NCBI GenBank assembly: GCA_026395685.1
Contig: JAPLYG010000021.1
Location: 1 to 51,204, forward strand
Direction: 5' to 3'
Origin: Candidatus Parcubacteria bacterium
GTDB taxonomy: Bacteria; Patescibacteriota; Patescibacteriia; CAIXNZ01
Length of the DNA: 51,204 nt
How positions within the stretch are numbered: position 1 is the first letter of the stretch; every line of letters begins with the position of its first letter. The position numbers and the translations under genes are program-made. Below, piece after piece: positions 7,601-14,423 of this stretch. The notes beneath the pieces are model-generated. The model did not search any database. It worked only from the letters and a program-made list of their open reading frames with translations, and was not told the DNA's origin.

Positions 7601-8239
7601 GGCCTGTATATTTCCGAACATCCTTTTTCTGATTTTCAAAATGAGCTGGACGGCTATATTTTATCATCCGTAAATGTAAAAAAGGGCTTAGGTGCGGGTT
7701 TGGGTAATATTCGTATCGGCGGGGTCATTAATAGTATAAAAAAAATTATTACTCAAAAGGGGGAAGCAATGCTTTTTGTTAAAATTGAAGATACTTATGA
7801 CAGCATTGAGGCTATTGTTTTTCCTAGTGTTTATAGCGCGACTAAAGATGACTGGGTGGAAGACAATATAGTTATAATTAGCGGCACATTATCCAATAAA
7901 GACGGAGACTATAAGATAATTTGCAATGAAGTAAAAACACTGACGGCTGGGATTATTAATGATTTGAAAAATCGTTTGAAAAAGATAAATCTGAAAGTGA
8001 CAAAGGAAGCTAAAGATTTATATATCTTTTTCAAAAAAGTGATTACCGCCGACAGTATCGTTAAATTAAATAAGATTTTAAATTCGAATAACGGCAAAAA
8101 CAAGGTATTTTTGGCTGTACCAATTGATGATCAGCGTTTTCGTAAGATTGAAACTAATTTCTATGCTGATTTTGATAATGCGGAGTTGCAAAAGGAATTG
8201 AGCAGTTTAATTGAAGTGCGCTTTGTTAAATTAATGTAA
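4685..8239 (+). CDS. dnaE: DNA polymerase III alpha subunit (DnaE)
   Basis: This is the replicative DNA polymerase catalytic subunit, 1184 residues, full length for a DnaE1-type enzyme. The N-terminal PHP domain (about 1-270) begins HVHSHYSLLDG and keeps the TDHG and histidine metal motifs. The C-family palm carries PGRGSAAGS and the catalytic PDIDTDF aspartates. The tandem HhH region (KSHAACYAWIAY, LRKAMGKK) and a C-terminal OB fold (IRIGGVINSIKKI onward) follow. I choose the ATG at 4685. An upstream TTG at 4670 would add five residues not typical of the family. It is transcribed alone from the promoter at 4581. Confidence 0.96.
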   Translation: MKFVPLHVHSHYSLLDGLAKIDDLVAKAKADGIEAMALTDHGSMYGIIEFCQKAKKAGVKPIIGVEAYVAPYGRKNKRTKIDEDRYHLILLAKNNIGYQNLLKLVTSAYLDGFYYKPRIDLEILEKYKEGIIGLSACIEGEIPNAILTYKDLEKAEAVLQKYLNIFGRENFFLELQSHPNMPVQKQVNEKLLELARKNNVDVVATNDTHYLNTEDDKAHDILICIQTNRKVTEENRMTMMGEDFSLKTTEHMYREFKFCPEAVSNTQKVADLCNVEIPFGKNILPVFEVPAGYTDIDYLRKLCMEGLVYRYGGQLDKDNNWSIEEDKILSKNLNQEFRKKDVQDRLDYELSIIAKTGFSSYFLIVADFIIWAKNNGIVVGPGRGSAAGSLVSYLTRITNLDPLAYDLLFERFLNPDRISMPDIDTDFADVRRDEVIRYVEDKYGKDHVAQIVTFGTMAARAAIRDVGRALGLAYSYCDKVAKMIPLAMDLNTALGKVPDLKAEYKNNKDCKDLLDNARKLEGCCRHASTHACGIVITPKPLTEYLPLQYASSDDISIVSQYSLHPIEDLGLLKMDFLGLRNLTIVENALETIEKVHAIKINIENIPLDDKKSFALLQKGETTGVFQLESSGMKRYLKQLKPSSIEDIIAMVALYRPGPLNSGMVDEFIARKHGVKKSTYDHPLMEKSLNKTYGVIVYQEQVMQLSKDMAGFTGGQADTLRKAMGKKIADLMEKMKKDFIEGCLRNNIPKDIAQKTFSSMEKFAEYGFNKSHAACYAWIAYETAYLKANYPVEFMASLLTSDLDDIERIALEVGECRNMGIEVLPPDINESFTRFTVVAESLKEKRPRIRFGLSAVKNVGMNLTKAIIRERKEKGSFQSLVDFLSRINDKDLNKKSLESLIKCGALDQFGDRYEMLMNMDKLLNFIRAVNEEAQTSQNSLFATADNKINHSLQLEKFSQTPKKEKLAWEKELLGLYISEHPFSDFQNELDGYILSSVNVKKGLGAGLGNIRIGGVINSIKKIITQKGEAMLFVKIEDTYDSIEAIVFPSVYSATKDDWVEDNIVIISGTLSNKDGDYKIICNEVKTLTAGIINDLKNRLKKINLKVTKEAKDLYIFFKKVITADSIVKLNKILNSNNGKNKVFLAVPIDDQRFRKIETNFYADFDNAELQKELSSLIEVRFVKLM

Positions 8240-8243
8240 TAAT

Positions 8244-8273
8244 TTGGTGTTTTAAGGGAAAAAATGGTATAAT
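8244..8273 (+). promoter_or_regulatory. Extended -10 promoter (TTGGTG...TGGTATAAT)
   Basis: TATAAT at 8268-8273 is preceded by TGG, forming an extended -10. TTGGTG at 8244-8249 is a plausible -35 with 18-bp spacing. It would drive the genes at 8346, 8726 and 9860. Confidence 0.6.
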
Positions 8274-8345
8274 ATTTACAGGTGAGAACTGATTGCTAAA
8301 AGTTGAAAATGGTAAAATATATTGAAATTTAATACCATAATATTT

Positions 8346-8711
8346 ATGATCTCCGCTGGATTAAAAAAGATAATTGAAGGAAATGCGCTTGGGTTTGCCA
8401 CGATTGGGAAGAACAAACCCCACAATATTGCTGTGGCATGTGTAAGGGTGGAAGGTAATTTTGTAGTAATATCTAATTCTCATATCAAAGATTCAATTAA
8501 AAATATAAGATTTAATAAAAATGTTTCCCTTGTAGTATGGAATAAGGATTATGAGAAAGCCTGTATTGGTTTTGAATTAGTTGGAACCGCTAGAAACTAT
8601 ATTGAAGGTAAGTGGTTTGATTATGTTTGCGACTTGCCTGATAATAAAGGATACAAAATTAAGAGTGCGATTGTTGTAAAAATTGATAAAATTAAAAAAT
8701 TATTATCATAA
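8346..8711 (+). CDS. PNPOx-like flavin split-barrel protein
   Basis: The 121-residue product has the short single-domain form of the pyridoxamine-5'-phosphate-oxidase-like FMN-binding split barrel: a leading helix (LKKIIEGN), strands GFATIGK and NIAVACVRVEGNFVVIS, a helix in KDSIKNIRFNKNVSLVVW, and a final strand region. Such proteins bind FMN, F420 or heme and often reduce small molecules; the substrate here is unknown. I choose ATG 8346 because the family starts close to this helix; TTG 8322 would add eight unrelated residues. It lies 14 bp before the surface-protein gene, suggesting co-transcription. Confidence 0.65.
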   Translation: MISAGLKKIIEGNALGFATIGKNKPHNIAVACVRVEGNFVVISNSHIKDSIKNIRFNKNVSLVVWNKDYEKACIGFELVGTARNYIEGKWFDYVCDLPDNKGYKIKSAIVVKIDKIKKLLS

Positions 8712-8725
8712 ATTAAATTAAAAAT

Positions 8726-9856
8726 ATGACACATCGACATCACATTAATCCTCCTTTGAATATCTATCGCAAAATTGCGCTGGGTTTTATTGTAATTACT
8801 GCAATCTTAATTGGGGTAATTTTTTATTTTGCTCTAAGCTACGCCTATATTACTGTTTATCCAAAAAGTCAGGAAGTTAATACTGATTTTAATTTTATAG
8901 TTGTAGAAAATCCGCAGAATGTCAATCTGGAAGAAGGTATTATTGTCGGCAAAATAATCAATGAGGAGCTCGAAGATGAAAGGACATTTCCTTCAACCGG
9001 CACGAAGATTTTAATGGATAATGATATTGTCGGACGGGTTAGAATCACCAACAATTTAACAAAAAGCCAGGCTTTAGTCGCAACTACCAGACTGCTTACT
9101 GCAGATAATATTTTGTTTCGCCTTAAAAATAGAGTAGATATTCCTGCTAAAAGCAGTATTGAAGCTGAGGTATATGCTGATGATCCTTCCCAGCCACTGT
9201 CTAAGTCAGGGACAAAATTTACTATTCCTGGTTTAAGTTCAGCTCTTCAAATTTTGGTATATGCAGAGGCAATAAGTGATTTCAATGCTAGCGGACAGCC
9301 GGTTTTGGTTGTTTCTCAGGAAGATTTAGATAAAGCGCTGGCGTTAATGTCTGACGAATTAGCGCAAAAATCGATAAAGGATATCCCGGCTGAGACAGCT
9401 AAAGTGTTGAGTAAAGAAATTATTAGTCAGGAGTTTAGTAATAAAGTGGGTGATCAAGTTAATAATTTTAAAATAAAATTAAAGCTTCGGGTCAAGGGCG
9501 TTACTTTTAACCAGGGAGACGTCAAAAAATTCAGCCAAAAGGCTTTGCAGAGTATAATCCCGACTGATAAACAGGTAGTGGCCGATAATAGCGACAAGTT
9601 GATTATTGAATTAGATAAAATTGATACAACTAACCGTTTAGCCCAATTAAAAAGCAATGTTAAGGGAGTTGTGATAATCAGTGAAAATAGCCAGATACTT
9701 GATCGTGATAAACTAATCAGATTGAAATTAGATGAAATCAAGGCTTATTTAGAAAATTTTGAAGATATTGAAAAGGTGGAAATAAGCTTTTTCCCAAAAT
9801 GGGTTAAAAAAATGCCGTTTTTTCAGGATCACATAATTATCAGAGTAAATAAATAA
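8726..9856 (+). CDS. Single-pass surface protein, baseplate J-like
   Basis: A short cytoplasmic N terminus (THRHHINPPLNIYRK) is followed by one membrane helix (about 17-40) and about 335 extracellular residues. The segment around 100-180 (RVRITNNLTKSQALVATTRLLTADNILFRLKNRVDIPA...FTIPGL) matches a motif widely found in Patescibacteria proteins often annotated 'baseplate J/gp47 family'. The remainder alternates beta-strand and Lys/Asp-rich helical stretches. Function is unknown; attachment to a cell-surface structure is a guess from topology. The next gene starts 3 bp after its stop, so they are probably translated from one message. Confidence 0.6.
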   Translation: MTHRHHINPPLNIYRKIALGFIVITAILIGVIFYFALSYAYITVYPKSQEVNTDFNFIVVENPQNVNLEEGIIVGKIINEELEDERTFPSTGTKILMDNDIVGRVRITNNLTKSQALVATTRLLTADNILFRLKNRVDIPAKSSIEAEVYADDPSQPLSKSGTKFTIPGLSSALQILVYAEAISDFNASGQPVLVVSQEDLDKALALMSDELAQKSIKDIPAETAKVLSKEIISQEFSNKVGDQVNNFKIKLKLRVKGVTFNQGDVKKFSQKALQSIIPTDKQVVADNSDKLIIELDKIDTTNRLAQLKSNVKGVVIISENSQILDRDKLIRLKLDEIKAYLENFEDIEKVEISFFPKWVKKMPFFQDHIIIRVNK

Positions 9857-9859
9857 AAT

Positions 9860-10183
9860 ATGTTTAAGCCTGAAAATTGTTTTAATGAATCAACAATAGC
9901 AAGGGAGAAAGCAATAAAAAAAATAAAAAAGTTTTGTAAATTTCCAGGTAAGATTACTGATTTACCGGACGGAACTTATCAGGTTGTGAGTCATGATAAT
10001 AACGGCAGAAATAACGGTGTTTTTAAATTTTCGAGCAGCGGAGAACCAATGCATTTTGTCGCGCTTGATACGCCCTTTAAAGTCCCGTCTGACGAAATTA
10101 ATATGGCTGAAAATCAAAAACGTTATCCAACCAGTTTGCTGCAGGCTAAAAGGAAAACATCCAGACAAAAAGAATCAATTTGA
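9860..10183 (+). CDS. Hypothetical protein, 107 aa
   Basis: This is a small, very basic protein with no membrane segment. A lysine-rich helix (REKAIKKIKKFCKF, about 15-29) precedes a short beta-like region (DGTYQVVSHDNNGRNNGVFKFSSSGEP) and a basic C-terminal tail (QAKRKTSRQKESI). I recognise no family. It starts 3 bp after the surface protein and ends just before the thrS promoter, whose -35 overlaps its last codons. It is probably the last gene of the 8346-10183 unit. Confidence 0.5.
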   Translation: MFKPENCFNESTIAREKAIKKIKKFCKFPGKITDLPDGTYQVVSHDNNGRNNGVFKFSSSGEPMHFVALDTPFKVPSDEINMAENQKRYPTSLLQAKRKTSRQKESI

Positions 10184-10208
10184 CAAATAAAAACTCATTG
10201 TTTATAAT
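10180..10208 (+). promoter_or_regulatory. thrS promoter, perfect consensus
   Basis: TTGACA (10180-10185) and TATAAT (10203-10208) with a 17-bp spacer match the sigma-70 consensus at every position. The expected transcription start is near 10215, opening the T-box leader. Confidence 0.9.
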
Positions 10209-10214
10209 AAAGAA

Positions 10215-10424
10215 ATCAAAAAAGCGATTGAAACGGCTACCAACCGTTTAGCCTCCTTCGTTCCTGTGGAGCTATGGAGGCTAAATCCTCAATTAAAGTG
10301 GATTTCTAAGCTTTTATATTAAGTGTTCTTAGCCTTTGGGTTAAGTAAATTTGGGTGGAACCGCGGGAATAATCCCGTCCCAAGATATGGTTATTTAATT
10401 ATATTTTAGGACGGGATTTTTTTT
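10215..10424 (+). promoter_or_regulatory. T-box riboswitch leader controlling thrS
   Basis: The leader contains the T-box core GGGTGGAACCGCGG (10353-10366), followed by CCCGTCC (10374-10380) that can pair with GGACGGG (10409-10415) and an eight-T tail as terminator. Upstream, AAACGG (10231-10236) and CCGTTT (10244-10249) close a 7-nt loop CTACCAA whose ACC (10239-10241) is a threonine codon and the likely specifier. Further hairpins are TAGCCTCC/GGAGGCTA (10249-10283) and CTAAG/CTTAG (10306-10332). Uncharged tRNA-Thr should stabilise the antiterminator and allow thrS expression. Stem I looks very short compared with the classical Firmicutes form. UGGA predicts a tRNA-Thr with U73. Confidence 0.88.
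10374..10424 (+). terminator. T-box regulated terminator
   Basis: CCCGTCC (10374-10380) and GGACGGG (10409-10415) form a 7-bp GC-rich stem followed by the T-run at 10417-10424. The left arm overlaps the sequence needed for the antiterminator. Confidence 0.85.
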
Positions 10425-10450
10425 AATCTATTAATTACTAATTTAATAAT

Positions 10451-12196
10451 ATGACAAATGAAAAATTAGACACCATGCGTCATTCAGCATCTCACGTCAT
10501 GGCTGCAGCTGTAAAAGCTTTATTTAAAGATGTTAAATTCGCTATTGGGCCAACTATAGCAGAAGGCTTTTATTATGACTTTGATTTAGGTAAAAATACT
10601 TTCAATGAAGAAGATTTAGCCAAAATAGAAGCTAAAATGCAGGAGATTGTTAAGGCTGATTTAGAGATTAAGCGGGAGGAATTATCTATCAAGGATGCTT
10701 TAGCTCGTGTTAAAGGCCAGACTTATAAGGAAGAATTGATTAAAGATTTGGAAAAAGAAAGTGAAACAAAAGTCAGTTTTTATTCGATTGGCGATATTTT
10801 TGACGATCTCTGCCGTGGACCTCATGTGAAATCAACTAAAGAAGTCGGTCCTTTTAAATTATTGCGTATTTCCGGGGCATATTGGCGCGGTGATGAAAAA
10901 AATAAAATGCTACAGCGGATTTACGGCACTGCTTTTGAAGCTCAGAAAGAACTTGATGAGTATTTGAAAATGCTGGTCGAAGCGGAAAAAAGGGATCATC
11001 GCAAAATCGGCAAGGAACTTGATTTATTTACTTTCTCTGATTTAGTCGGCCCGGGTTTACCTTTATATACATTTAGAGGCGCTATAGTCAGAAATCAAAT
11101 TCTGAATCTGTCGAAAGAATTACGTGCAAAAATTGGTTATCAGGAAGTCCATACTCCGCAAATAAATAAAGCAGAATTATTCAAAATATCTGGTCATTAC
11201 GATAAATTTAAGGAAGATATGTTTCGGGTGATTTCCAATTATACTGAAGAGGAATTTTTTTTAAAGCCGATGAATTGTCCCCAGCATACTCAAATTTTTG
11301 CAGCAGTGCCTAGAAGCTATAAAGACTTGCCGATTCGTATTGCTGATTGCGCAAATCTTTACCGAGATGAACGGCCGGGCGAACTGTCAGGCTTGACTCG
11401 TTTACGGGCTTTTTCCCAGGATGATAGCCATTGCTTTTGCCGTGAAGACCATATTAAGGATGAATTTAGTAATATGTTAGGTGCAATAGAAACATTTTTG
11501 AAAATTTTCGATTTAAGTTATTACATTCGTTTATCTTTGCGCGACGAAGCCAATAAAGATAAGTATCTGGGAGATGATAAAGTCTGGCAAAAATCTCAGA
11601 AATTTTTAGAAGAATTATTGCGGGAGAAGAATCTTGAGTATATTAGAAAAGAAGGTGAGGCAGCTTTTTACGGACCCAAAATGGATATTATTGCGAGAGA
11701 TGCGTTGGGACGTGAATGGCAAATTTCTACGATCCAACTTGATTTCAATATGCCGGTTAGATTTAAATTGGAATATACCGGAGCAGATGGCAAAAAATAT
11801 ACTCCGATTATGATTCATGGTGCTCTGGCCGGATCTCCGGAAAGATTTATGGCTTTGTTAATTGAACATTATGCCGGCGCTTTTCCAACTTGGATGGCTC
11901 CCGTCCAGGTAAAAATTTTGCCTGTTTCCGACAAATTTATTGAGTATGCGCTGGAAGTTAAAAATAATTTAATTGATAATAATATCAGAGTTGAAATTGA
12001 TGACTCGGCAGAATCTTTGGGTAAGAAGATCCGCGCCGGCGAACAGGAGAAAGTGCCTTATTTATTAATTATCGGCGAGAAAGAAGTAAATGCGAAACAA
12101 GTCGCTGTCCGCCAGAGAGGCAAGGGCGATTTGGGTCCTCAGGATTTAGCGAAATTTGCGGTTCAAATTAAGGATGAAATTTTAAATCGAAAGTAA
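10451..12196 (+). CDS. thrS: Threonyl-tRNA synthetase lacking the TGS domain
   Basis: It charges tRNA-Thr with threonine. The 581-residue protein starts directly in the editing domain: His11 and His15 (HSASH) and Cys121 with His125 (CRGPHV) are the editing-site residues. The class II catalytic core follows, with the zinc-site region FFLKPMNCPQH, motif 2 RDERPGELSGLTRLRAFSQDDSHCF and motif 3 near GSPERFMALLIEH. A C-terminal anticodon-binding domain ends the protein (from about 490). Compared with the usual ~640 residues, the N-terminal TGS domain (about 60 residues) is absent. The T-box leader occupies that stretch, so this is not a mis-called start. It has no Shine-Dalgarno motif. Confidence 0.96.
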   Translation: MTNEKLDTMRHSASHVMAAAVKALFKDVKFAIGPTIAEGFYYDFDLGKNTFNEEDLAKIEAKMQEIVKADLEIKREELSIKDALARVKGQTYKEELIKDLEKESETKVSFYSIGDIFDDLCRGPHVKSTKEVGPFKLLRISGAYWRGDEKNKMLQRIYGTAFEAQKELDEYLKMLVEAEKRDHRKIGKELDLFTFSDLVGPGLPLYTFRGAIVRNQILNLSKELRAKIGYQEVHTPQINKAELFKISGHYDKFKEDMFRVISNYTEEEFFLKPMNCPQHTQIFAAVPRSYKDLPIRIADCANLYRDERPGELSGLTRLRAFSQDDSHCFCREDHIKDEFSNMLGAIETFLKIFDLSYYIRLSLRDEANKDKYLGDDKVWQKSQKFLEELLREKNLEYIRKEGEAAFYGPKMDIIARDALGREWQISTIQLDFNMPVRFKLEYTGADGKKYTPIMIHGALAGSPERFMALLIEHYAGAFPTWMAPVQVKILPVSDKFIEYALEVKNNLIDNNIRVEIDDSAESLGKKIRAGEQEKVPYLLIIGEKEVNAKQVAVRQRGKGDLGPQDLAKFAVQIKDEILNRK

Positions 12197-12204
12197 ATTA
12201 TAGA

Positions 12205-12236
12205 AAAAAGTTTCCCCGAATTCGGGGAAACTTTTT
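12205..12236. terminator. Bidirectional terminator
   Basis: A perfect 16-bp inverted repeat (AAAAAGTTTCCCCGAA and its complement) sits between the convergent thrS and membrane-protein genes, with T-runs on both strands. Confidence 0.9.
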
Positions 12237-12239
12237 GTT

Positions 12240-14339
12240 TTAGGGTGTAATATTAAATTGGTATATTTCAATTTTATCTTCTAAATTCCAGTATTGCGAG
12301 GAATATAATTTAATTTCCTCTTTAGTGGTTTCTTCAGGCTGCCAATAGTCAGTAAGAATCAAATAGACGCGATTTATTTTTGTTGTTTTCATTATTTCCA
12401 GAATTGAATTATAATCAAATTCATTTTCAGAAGTAATCTTTTCATAACGGGTGTGATATTCGCTGGACATGGGAATGGAATAATATAGAAGATTGCCCCA
12501 GTAAGTCTGGTAGTAGGGTCCAAACCCGTATGATTTTACGGCGGCAGCGCCGAATAATTGATTGGCCAAGACAAGATAGCCGTTTTTGCCTTTTTCTAGT
12601 GAGTAGATAAAGTTTACGGCCCGGTAATCAATTGCTCTGATGGAATTAACACTCAGATGTGAAATCTTGTCATTGCGCGGGTATGTTAAGTACCAATTTA
12701 CGCAAAGTAGCAAGGATATTAATAACAGATAAATTATCCGAGTCCAGAATTTTAAACTATTTATAAAAGTAAACAAATAATAGAAAATAATCAGCCAGAT
12801 GGGCCATAAGAGCCATCTTGCTATCTGAATTAAGCGATAGGAGTAATTCAGCTGGTCAGAATAAGTATAGCCGGATACGGAGATGCCTGAAATAAAAAGC
12901 CAGCCGGTGATGATAAAGCTTAAGCTTAAAATTATTAAAATTAATTCGACAAAGCGTTTTTTTGCTACTGCTATAAAAAAGGCAGCTATAATTAAGGCTA
13001 GAATTAATAGAAAATATCTTTCATAAGTATAAATAAGCAAGTAGCCTAATGAGGTATTCAGGGAGTTAAACCAGACAGGCGGTGAAAAAATTTCAATTAA
13101 GAAGCTCCAATAACTTAGCGGGTTATTAAAGGAAACAGCATTATGACTGAGTAAATTGAAAACCGCAAAACCTAAAAAAATAATCAAACTTGAGCTAATA
13201 AAGGTGAAAAATAAATTTATTTTTTTATATCTGATCCGATTATGGTTTATTGCTCCGATTATTATAAAGATAAACGGGAGGCCGACAAAGGGATGAATTA
13301 AAAGCGTGCAGGTTGCCGATATTACCATTAAATAAAAATCGGCTTTATTTTTTTTAATTAGATAAAGATATAGCGCGCAGGAAAAAATAATTGCCCAGAT
13401 AATCGCAAAAGCATAGGGTGTACTGTAAAAAAACTGATCAGGAATTAGAAAAAGTGAAACGATTGGCACAATAAAAATATTTATTTTTAAGTTTAGGGTA
13501 CTAAAAAAATGTTTTGAAATTAAGAGGGTCAAGGTTACGAAGAAGACGGGTATTAAAAAGCGTTCAATTACGGTAAAATCAAGATTGCAGAAAAAATGAA
13601 TCAATAATTCGAAAACATATTGTCCAATATAAAATGGCGTCAACGGTAAAATTTTTCCTGCCGCTGCTATCTCATTTAAAGATGCTTGATGGATTAAAGT
13701 GTCAAATCCATAGGAAAGCTTGTATTTTATGGCAACTAAACAAATTGCATATAAATAATAGACGGTGGTGGTAATAATTGAACTCCTATTATAATAATCA
13801 GCAATCAGCAGAAAAGTGATTAAGCTAAAGAGTACAAATGCCCAGCTTGGAAAATTTGACCACGGTGTCGGATTGCCGTCCAGTATCGGCTGGAAATAAG
13901 TGATAAAAAATATGACAATCAATCCAAGCAGGCTTAATATTTGCAGCCAAGATTGTTTTATTTTTTTGTATTCATTAATAATTAGGTCAAAATTAGATAT
14001 TTTAAAATCTAATTTTTTAATTAAAAGAAACAAGATTAAGTAGGTAATAAAAAACCAGATAGAAAAGATTAGTCTGGTAAGACCGATAAAATAATATAAA
14101 ATTGTTAGGGAAATCAAATAATATGCCAGCAAAAATAAAATGTGTAAAATGGATGTCTGCAAAATTTTACGTTTTTCAAAATAACGTCCCAAAAGCTTGC
14201 TTTGCCAGATGAATGAGCAGATCAGGACAATTAATCCCAGCGGGTTGGGTAAAAGTCCGTATAGGGCAACAATGACCAAACAAAAAAATAGCCAATAGGC
14301 AATTTGGGGTTTAAACTTGGCAATAAGTAAGATAATCAT
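12240..14339 (-). CDS. Multi-pass membrane protein, possible GT-C glycosyltransferase
   Basis: The 699-residue product has about 14-16 hydrophobic helices through residue ~560, followed by a soluble C-terminal part of about 140 residues. This layout resembles GT-C glycosyltransferases, which move sugars from polyprenyl-phosphate donors outside the membrane. A first large loop contains YGFDTLIHQASLNEIAAAGKI, with Asp where these enzymes often keep an acidic catalytic residue, but I cannot place it in a named family. I favour the ATG at 14339; an ATG at 14420 would leave only 3 bp to the divergent miaB start and no room for a promoter. A TATAAT on this strand (14349-14354) lies just before 14339. 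Confidence 0.6.
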   Translation of the reverse strand: MIILLIAKFKPQIAYWLFFCLVIVALYGLLPNPLGLIVLICSFIWQSKLLGRYFEKRKILQTSILHILFLLAYYLISLTILYYFIGLTRLIFSIWFFITYLILFLLIKKLDFKISNFDLIINEYKKIKQSWLQILSLLGLIVIFFITYFQPILDGNPTPWSNFPSWAFVLFSLITFLLIADYYNRSSIITTTVYYLYAICLVAIKYKLSYGFDTLIHQASLNEIAAAGKILPLTPFYIGQYVFELLIHFFCNLDFTVIERFLIPVFFVTLTLLISKHFFSTLNLKINIFIVPIVSLFLIPDQFFYSTPYAFAIIWAIIFSCALYLYLIKKNKADFYLMVISATCTLLIHPFVGLPFIFIIIGAINHNRIRYKKINLFFTFISSSLIIFLGFAVFNLLSHNAVSFNNPLSYWSFLIEIFSPPVWFNSLNTSLGYLLIYTYERYFLLILALIIAAFFIAVAKKRFVELILIILSLSFIITGWLFISGISVSGYTYSDQLNYSYRLIQIARWLLWPIWLIIFYYLFTFINSLKFWTRIIYLLLISLLLCVNWYLTYPRNDKISHLSVNSIRAIDYRAVNFIYSLEKGKNGYLVLANQLFGAAAVKSYGFGPYYQTYWGNLLYYSIPMSSEYHTRYEKITSENEFDYNSILEIMKTTKINRVYLILTDYWQPEETTKEEIKLYSSQYWNLEDKIEIYQFNITP

Positions 14340-14387
14340 ATTACTTATATTATATAATATTTTCAGGAATAATATAAGTAGTAAATA

Positions 14388-14416
14388 TTGCCAAGATCTG
14401 CTAGTTTTAGTATTAT
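14388..14416 (+). promoter_or_regulatory. miaB promoter, leaderless transcript expected
   Basis: TTGCCA (14388-14393) and TATTAT (14411-14416) have a 17-bp spacer. The -10 ends 7 nt before the miaB ATG at 14424, so transcription should start at the A of the start codon. Confidence 0.7.
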
Positions 14417-14423
14417 ACATTGT

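Noticed and set aside
14388-14423. TTG start for miaB
   Set aside because: The TTG is the -35 box; ATG 14424 begins with the conserved YIYGCQMN segment.
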